From Amorphophallus konjac (Eukaryota; Streptophyta; Magnoliopsida; Alismatales; Araceae), in the NCBI GenBank assembly GCA_022559845.1, contig CM040124.1:73059491-73123490 (forward strand): a DNA stretch of 64,000 bases, in the 5' to 3' direction. The position numbers were made by a program, and so were the translations under genes. A model generated the notes under the pieces. The model saw only the letters and a program-made list of their open reading frames with translations, ran no database searches and had not been told where the DNA came from. Positions 57,522-64,000 of the stretch are shown here, piece after piece. Each line of letters begins with the position of its first letter. Positions within the stretch are counted from its first letter, which is position 1.

Positions 57522-60161
57522 ATGGCCCCAGGTCGTCGCTTACGTGCTCCTTTGATAGACTCAGTGGTTGATCCTCTAGTTGTACCTACTACAAATCAAA
57601 CTTTAGGTATTGTTACATTGCTATGTATTTATTCCTTTTTAGGTACTTTTGTTCAATAAATGCTTCTACTACAATATTACTTTTTCATTGTGTATTAGTG
57701 TGTCTATTTGGCTACTATAGGTTCTTCCGACTCTACTCCTTTTGATGGGGCCCAAAGAAAATAAGGGCGAGGCCCTACTAGAGGCATTGAACTTGAGAAA
57801 AAGATCCAAGCAAATGGAGGGCGACCATTGCCCATCACCATCCCAGTAGGAAAGCGTTAGGCAATTGGACCAAATGTAAAAGATTTTAGTAGTCTTTTGG
57901 GATATATAATAAGACATTATGGTCCCGTACGAGTGAAGGGATTCTCAGATATTAAAATTGAGGATTTAGAAGACTTATACCCATATGTAGATGTAATCCA
58001 TTGTCAGTCATTTATCTAGATTACTTACATTTAATTCGTTTAGTCGCTTGTAGCTTTACTTAATTGTCTCTACATTATTCTGATAGCAAATATTTTTGTT
58101 TCTTGTATAATGTGTCTCATTATAGGATAAATTTGATGTCAATATCATGGAGAATGAAACGATTAAAAATTATGTCCATTCCATATGGGGAGCACAATTT
58201 CGCAGTCATAGAAATGCCATGGATAAACATTTTAAATCCTATGCTACGTTTGTGACAGCACGGGCACATCCTTATAGACATATTTCCCAAGATGATTGGG
58301 AATGGTTATGTGTTAACATTTTTACTAATGGGAAATTGAAGGTATTTAATTTTACCAAAAATGCACTATCCTTCATAATAATTTATTCATTTTATTATGC
58401 ATATATGCCCATTACTATGTCACTTTGTATAATATAGAAACGTTCTAAAACAAATGCCGAGAATATCTCCAAGCATACTATTCGACACACTACTGGGCAA
58501 AAGTCATTTCTTCGAGCCCATGAGGAAATGGTAAAAATTATTACTCCTTTATTCATTGATTGTTCCTTGGTGAGAAAAAATTAATGTGAATTTTTTTATA
58601 GAAAGAATTAGATCAGATTCAATTCTTTCGAAGCACTCATTATCGTGAAGGACATGGATGGACCACTCATGAGGCACAAGAAGCATATGTGAGTATTTTT
58701 TAGATAAAGTGCTAGAAGGTCAGTTAATTAATGTTGTGACATTTCTTTGAATTCACTGAGATTTGTTGATTGATCTGTTTATCTTTGGTTTATGATATTA
58801 TTTGTTGTGCTGTAACTCTGTGGACTTGCCCAGGTCTGGAATAAACCTAACCACCCACCTGGTCTTTCTTTATTGACATGTTTAGAATTTTGTTCAAACT
58901 TTGAACAGAATATTTCTAGTACATGATATAAACCAAGTACAGAAGATTTGTGTGTAGTTAATTATTGTTATATTATGTCATTTTCCTAGTGTTCCAGCAC
59001 GCCCCATTCATCAGATAAAGCCTGTGAGCAGCAATAAATGAAAGAATATGTCTTCAGTTTCTACATGATCCAATACTTCAAGTATTTTGCATAGAACATC
59101 AAACCAATTAAGTGATTTCCCCATTTAATGTTATCAATAAAGTATGTTTTTCTCCCTGTTTTCTTAATGAATACTGCCTATTGCTTCCTCCTAATTGCAT
59201 TTCTGCCATAAAGAGTGTTGGAAAGGAAGACAAGACAGTGGACTAGGAACTATATCATCATTTTATCATAATTATGAAAGAAGTAACCGTTAAGGCTTAT
59301 GCTTCATATAGATAATTAATATATATACATACCGATGTGGTAACATGAGTGTGCCCATCAGAAGGTCCCTCCCTTGCCAACCCAAAATCAGCTCTGATTC
59401 TACTCAATAGATTGCTATCTTATTATCTGTTGCTCTCGAGATGTTGGGTGAACACCTTTGTTATTTTAATTATAAGTGAAAATGATAGGTGCCATTTTAT
59501 TGGCAACAGAAGTAGATTTTGACTGTACAATGTAGAAGAAAAGAAAATCAAGAACTTCTGACCTGACATGTATTTTTTTTCTTTTTCTTTTTGCATTAAG
59601 ACCTAGAAGATTGATGAGATGTTTTCTATTCTTTCTTATTTACTTTTATATCAAGTGTACGTAATTTTTTATTTTATTTCTTCCATGTAGTATTCATGAA
59701 TTTTGAAATATTTTACATAAACAATTATTTCTTAAATAAAACTTAGTATATCATCCATTTTCTTTCAGGAAAAAATGGTCGCGCTAATGACTGAAGCTGA
59801 GGCTACAGGGACCCCTCTTGATCATTCTGCAGTTGTCTCACAAGTGTTAGGTACAAGATCTGGATATATAAAAGGCATGGGTCATGGGGAGGCTCCAATA
59901 TCATCAAGCAAGCACGATAGATGTCTTAATTGCTCTTCGTCACAATAATTTGTGGATGTTCATGAACTTGAGGATACAAAGAACGAGCTTTCAAAAATAA
60001 AAGAAGAACTTACAAACACAAAAGAAGAATTAGCAAATGTCAAGGATCAATATATCTCTTTCATCGGAGCTACAACAAATACGAGCATTATTAGTTGGTT
60101 TAGGGAGTCGTCCATCAATTTCTCATTCTCCACCATTACCTTCCCCCTAATATTTGGTTGA
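57522..60161 (+). pseudogene. Second CACTA gene, Transposase_24 (Ptta/En-Spm) type, with in-frame stops
   Basis: Six exons are suggested by GT/AG sites: 57522-57606, 57721-57992, 58126-58341, 58438-58530, 58602-58688 and 59769-60161. The product begins MAPGRRLRAPL. It contains the Transposase_24 signature set (RHYGPVRVKGFSDI; WGAQFRSHRNAMDKHF; DDWEWLCVNIF; THYREGHGWTTHEAQEAYEKM; ATGTPLD; VLGTRSGYIKGMGHG) and ends in a short coiled coil (LEDTKNELSKIKEEL). This class is the likely TnpA-like DNA-binding partner of Tnp2. Stops in exon 2 (TAA near 57762, TAG near 57858) and in the last exon (TAA near 59947) break it. Confidence 0.8.
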
Positions 60162-60419
60162 TCTTATTTTTTAGATTGTTTATGTCATGTCTTTGTATAT
60201 ACTTGAACAACTACATTTGTTATTTATTTATTTGATTATGTTTTACTTTAAAATCAATGTAGTCTTATGTAGTTATGATGATTAACTAATTCCACTATCT
60301 TGACTTGTGTATATTCTATCCATATGTTGCAAAATTAGCCTTTTTTGTTTAGAAATATAATTTCATCTTTCAATGACGACTTGATGACATGGTGATTGTA
60401 ATATTTTTAATAATATAAA

Positions 60420-60901
60420 ATCCGTCGCGACTACAAATTATTTACAATAAAATATATTGTTATAAATTTGATTAAAATATATAATAATTAGTCTTAATTT
60501 TTAGTCTATAAACGTTTTAACAACAAAGATATTTGTTGCGATAATTTATAGTCACAGAATGATTCATTGTAAAAGATTCTATTAACGACAAAAGAAATTA
60601 TTATTAAAAATTTGGTCAAACATAGAACATGATTTTTACAATAATTTTTTTTGTTGTTATATGCATATATAACAATGATATTTTTTGTTGTTTTATGTTA
60701 CATATAATGATAATTTTTTTTCATTGTTATTACTTATTTTATAACAATAAAATAATAATTTCGTTGTTAAAACATATAGTGACGATATTTTTATAACAAT
60801 TTTTAACAACAAAATTATTTATTGTGAAAAATATTTAACAATAAAATTTTAACCTTTTACAACAATTTTTTTTGTTGTTAAAAAAATTATTTCTTGTAGT
60901 G
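60420..60901 (-). repeat. Right subterminal repeats and terminus of CACTA 2
   Basis: Many ACAACAA/TTGTTGT/TTTTTTGTTGTTA words in both orientations end in ATTTCTTGTAGTG at 60901, followed by CTA, the copy of the left target duplication. Confidence 0.88.
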
Positions 60902-61946
60902 CTATTTTGTGCATGTTAGGTTCACACATCTTTCTTTCTTTTTTACCACGTCATCCGCTGACACTCAAAAAATTTAAGACCTTAATTACATTCGCCCAAG
61001 TGATAAGAGAGTCAAGATTTAAATTAACACGAGATGAAAAATCAACTAGACTATCCAACTGATTCTCAAGTATCTATAACAAGTGTTCGTGGTAGATCGA
61101 TTCTTGTCGGACATGTGATCAAAATTAAATACATTATAAAAATGTTAACAACCCTGGTATGCCTAACCTTGATTTACCTGCAATGTCATTTATAAAGGAC
61201 TTATTTCTCCTCCATGTCCTCAATTAACTTCAGATAATTTCTTTCGATGTTAATCCGTCCATGTTTGGTTATCTATGATTGGTTTTTTTAGTAATTATAT
61301 TTTTACTTTCGGGCAGTGAAAGTTTTGAGATTAAACTCAGGATCCCTCACTCTCTCTCTCTAACGAAGAAAGAGGGTGTCCACTTCGCCACCGACTGGAA
61401 GTCATCTATAATTGTTGAAACGAAGTCAATAGTCTCGTGATCGCCACCACCACATTAACGAAATCAACAATCACAATGACGTGAAGAAAATCAGCACTAT
61501 TATCTTCCACTTTAACTTTAAACTACATTTGACATAAAATACTCTAATTTTTTTGAAAATATAATAAAATTATGATAATTAATTAATAAAGATTGTACGG
61601 TACTGTCTCACATTAAACCAAACAATTAAGCTACATATTAAGAAAATGGAGATGAGACCGGCATGTCAGGTACCAAGAAAGGCGCGCGGGCAATTATCTT
61701 CTACCAATACACATAATTAACTTAGCATTAATATTTAATTCGTAATTTTTATGTACATAAAATGAGTATTTTGGTTAATTGTAAGATCAGAGAAAACTAC
61801 GTACCTTAAACACAACAGCATTAAGCAGCTTGCTTGTGGCCTGTGCGGCGGTGCGAGGCCATGGATTAATCCTTATTTTTCCCAAAGAAGAAGAAGGAGA
61901 AGAAGACGACGATATGGAAATTAACGATTCTGCTTAAACTCATGAG
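60902..61946. other. Intergenic stretch between CACTA 2 and the P450 gene; possible SINE relic
   Basis: Mostly AT-rich without coding. On the minus strand, 61410-61316 contains TGGCGAAGTGGACACCC, a good RNA polymerase III A box, and about 45 bp later GAGTTTAATCTCA, a weaker B box. This fits a tRNA-derived SINE head, but no tail or target duplication was established. The last ~240 bp should hold the P450 3' UTR. Confidence 0.4.
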
Positions 61947-62635
61947 CTAGCGGTGGATCGGTGCGGTACTCGATCGTGGTATCGGGACGAGACGAAGACG
62001 TTCCCTCCTGCGGGTAGCAAGCCCAAACGTCTCGTCCATATCGTCTAGATGTTGTGGTTGCTTCCCCTGGGGCGCCAGCTCCCAATCAAACCGGTGTAGC
62101 AGATTTGCGAGCGCAAGCTCCACGGCAGACGCAGCAAACTGCACCCCTGGACAGATCCTCCGCCCGGCGCCGAAGGGGATGAACTGGGCATCACTCCCTT
62201 TGAAATCCATGGGATCAGCACCGAGGAACCTCTCCGGCCGGAACTCCTCTGGTGCCTCCCACTGGGAAGGGTCCCTCATGATGGCCCATGCGTTGATGAG
62301 GACCCTCGTTTGCTTGGGGATGTCGTACCCACCGATCTGAACGTCCTCGGAGGACTGCCGCGGCAGCAGTAGTCCTAAGGGTGGGCGCAACTTCAGAGTC
62401 TCCTTGATCACTGCTCTCAAGTAGCTCATTGGGACAGCGTCGGTCTCTTCAATGGCGGATTTCTCGCCGGCTATCCCTCGGACCCCTGCTTGCGCTCTCT
62501 TCATCACCTCTGTGTTGCGGATGAGCTCCGCCATAGCCCATTCCAGTGTGGTGTCTGTACCCGCTGCCAGCATGTCCTGCATGTTGTGGAACAAGATTTC
62601 AACATATACATGTACATGTGTGTGTGTGTGTGTCA

Positions 62636-62667
<32 letters not shown>

Positions 62668-63626
62668 AGGGTCTGATTAATTACCATTAGGAGTGCTTTT
62701 ATGATCTCCGAGGTGAGGGGGAACTCGTTTGAGGGGTCTTTTTGAAGGGCAAGCAAGATATCCACTAAGTCTTCCCGGTGGAGCTCACTGTTCCCAGCAG
62801 ATCGATGGAGGTGGTTCTGGATTATGCCATCGAGAACACGCTCCCACTTGTGGAACACCCTCCGCATCTCCGAGTCTAACCCGGTGAGGATGCTCAGCCA
62901 CCGGAGGGAGGGGAAGTAGTCCCCCACGTGGAATCGCGCGAACAGAGGGACGAACTCCTCCATGAGCTCGCGGAACACCCTGCTCAGTCCCTCGTCCCTG
63001 AAGCATCTCCCATGGATGGCCCGTGAAACCAGATCGGTCGCGAAGTCTTGAAAGATCCCGGTCAAATCCACGGCGCCCGACATGGAGGACAGGTGTTGTA
63101 TCTTCTCCAACATGAAGGTCACCTCCTCCTCTCTGGCGAGCCTGTGCGACTGCACACTCTTGGTGCCAAGGAGATGGACGGTGCAGATCTTCCTCAGGTT
63201 CCTCCAGTACTCTCCATACGGTGCGAAAGTCAAGTCCTTGCTTCCATAGATGAGCTGGTTCGTAGCCTCCAGCTGAGGCCTGTTCCCGAAGGTAGTGCCA
63301 TGGGTCTTCATGATCTCCTCTGCCGCATCGGCAGAGGAGACGACGAGGGTGGGGACCTGGCCCAGCTGCAGCAGCATGAGTGCCCCGTGCTTCTGAGAGA
63401 GCCTCGCGAGGGAGCGATGGGGGCAGGAGGAGCCAAGCTGGTGGAGGTTCCCGATGAGGGAGAGCTTCGGGGGAGACGGTGGGAGGCGGCGTCCCACGGT
63501 TGAGGCCCCCCTGCGTCTCCTCATCTGGGCGGCAAGGATTAGCAGCGGGAGAAGCAGCAGAAGCCAAACCGCCATGACACCATGTTGGTGTAGCCACTGC
63601 CACGAAGGAAGATCCATTGGAGACAA
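61947..63626 (-). CDS. Cytochrome P450, CYP71 clan (A-type), two exons, 523 residues
   Basis: Exon 1 is 63626-62685 and exon 2 is 62576-61947. The 108-bp intron (62577-62684) has GT/AG ends and contains a (TG)n(AG)n microsatellite; it lies at the conserved A-type position just before the I helix. The start ATG precedes a hydrophobic signal anchor (residues ~15-32), the basic stretch RRRR and the hinge LPPSPPKLSLIGN, so the enzyme should sit on the ER facing the cytosol. Further motifs: WRNLRK (C helix), AGTDTT (residues 319-324, oxygen activation), FRPERF, and the heme loop FGAGRRICPG with Cys about 456. Substrates cannot be predicted; CYP71-type enzymes oxidise terpenoids, alkaloids and phenolics using NADPH-P450 reductase. 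Odd point: the K-helix ExxR reads ETLK (Glu373...Lys376). Otherwise length and motifs look intact. Confidence 0.93.
62613..62667 (+). repeat. (TG)n-(AG)n microsatellite in the P450 intron
   Basis: TGTGTGTG tracts with one TCAG break are followed by GAGAGAGA. The intron happens to be open in the exon frame, so gene callers could wrongly read through it and add 36 residues. Confidence 0.95.
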
Positions 63627-63670
63627 AACTTTCTACTTTTGCTCTCTCTCCGCCGATATATGTAGTCATA

Positions 63671-63692
63671 CATAATATATAGTATATAGATT
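63671..63692 (-). promoter_or_regulatory. Candidate TATA region of the P450 gene
   Basis: The minus strand reads CTATATACTATATATTA 45-66 bp upstream of the ATG. A second ACATATATC lies about 30 bp upstream. The very AT-rich upstream sequence makes the exact box uncertain. Confidence 0.4.
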
Positions 63693-63946
63693 TTTTTGCA
63701 TGAAAATTATTATTTAATAAAAATTTATAAAAATTTATTTTTAAAAATATATTAGTAAATATATTACTATGTAAATTTAAATTGTATAAAAAATATTTTT
63801 ATTTACAAATATATCATCTTTTGTCTGAAACTTACAAAAAAATTAAATGATATTTGTGTACTATTTGAATTAACGCAATGATATATCTGTTAAATATTTT
63901 TTTATAAATTTATCTTTAATAATAAGTTTTATGTAAAAATCCCTAA

Positions 63947-64000
<54 letters not shown>
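63693..64000. repeat. AT-rich upstream region ending in a (TA)n microsatellite
   Basis: 63693-63945 is AT-rich with no gene. From about 63947 to the window end the sequence is pure (TA)n and may continue beyond it. Confidence 0.9.

Larger units (their letters stand above)
44932..60901 (+). mobile_element. CACTA (En/Spm) transposon 2 with transposase genes and captured host fragments
   Basis: Ends CACTACAAGAAATT (44932) and ATTTCTTGTAGTG (60901) are flanked by a perfect CTA duplication (44929-44931; 60902-60904). Length is 15,970 bp. Subterminal zones are AT-rich, with repeated TAACAACAA/TTGTTGTTA words, quite unlike CACTA 1. It carries a Tnp2/TnpD-like transposase (49091-52804) and a Transposase_24-like gene (57522-60161), both on the plus strand and both damaged. 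Two captured host fragments on the minus strand (45990-48006) sit near the left end. Confidence 0.95.

Noticed and set aside
62577..62684. Uninterrupted 559-residue P450 frame
   Set aside because: The middle 36 codons translate the TG/AG microsatellite inside an intron with GT/AG ends; splicing restores the normal I-helix spacing.
62785..63669. 294-codon second minus-strand frame and plus-strand frames over the P450
   Set aside because: Shadows of the GC-rich P450 exon 1 in other phases.

Overview
This window is flowering-plant nuclear DNA. It contains spliced genes with GT/AG introns, an A-type cytochrome P450, long LTR retrotransposons primed by plant initiator tRNA-Met, and CACTA (En/Spm) DNA transposons. 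The GC-rich P450 and the repeat style would suit a monocot or magnoliid, but I cannot name a species. Almost everything except the P450 gene at the right end is transposon. No rRNA, tRNA or CRISPR was seen.

Left part (1-31805): a stack of nested LTR retrotransposons. A Ty3/gypsy element on the minus strand (1-4745; 5' LTR 2771-4745, decayed gag-protease) is cut by the window start and abuts the 3' part of a Tat/Ogre-like element (4746-8371, LTR 6521-8371). Next is a small copia remnant (8372-8602) that resumes at 30876-31805. It is split by a second Tat-like element (8603-30875, imperfect target duplication GTAGG/GTAGA). That element is itself split inside its gag-pol frame by a 10.2 kb non-autonomous copia-like element (15495-25691, minus strand) with 2.9 kb LTRs. 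Each of those LTRs carries about 44 copies of an 11-12 bp motif (TGTAYAGACTTG) upstream of its TATA box.

Middle (32238-42855): a CACTA element with TIR CACTACAAGAAAAA and a perfect 3-bp target duplication (GTA). It has no intact transposase. It contains two arrays of a 179/180-bp satellite, a G-rich minisatellite, a second internal left terminus, and captured host sequence: a jacalin-lectin-like fragment (minus strand) and eight clean exons of a GH35 beta-galactosidase C-terminal region. The last of these exons continues in frame into a piece of importin-beta. The chimeric frame stays open through all eight exons (37070-39557).

Between the two CACTA elements lies a solo LTR (43412-43994). 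Next is a second, unrelated CACTA element (44932-60901, TSD CTA). It carries a Tnp2/TnpD-like transposase, a Transposase_24-like gene with in-frame stops, and two captured and decayed host fragments: a SMXL/D53-type strigolactone-repressor fragment and a fragment of a plant SANT-type protein family.

Right end (61947-63626, minus): a two-exon CYP71-clan P450 of 523 residues that looks intact, except that the normally invariant Arg of the ExxR motif is Lys. The window ends in a (TA)n microsatellite.

The most interesting content is the two side-by-side gene-capturing CACTA elements, especially the open beta-galactosidase/importin-beta chimera, and the motif array in the nested copia LTR. Boundaries were read by eye; family names come from remembered motifs, not from a database search.
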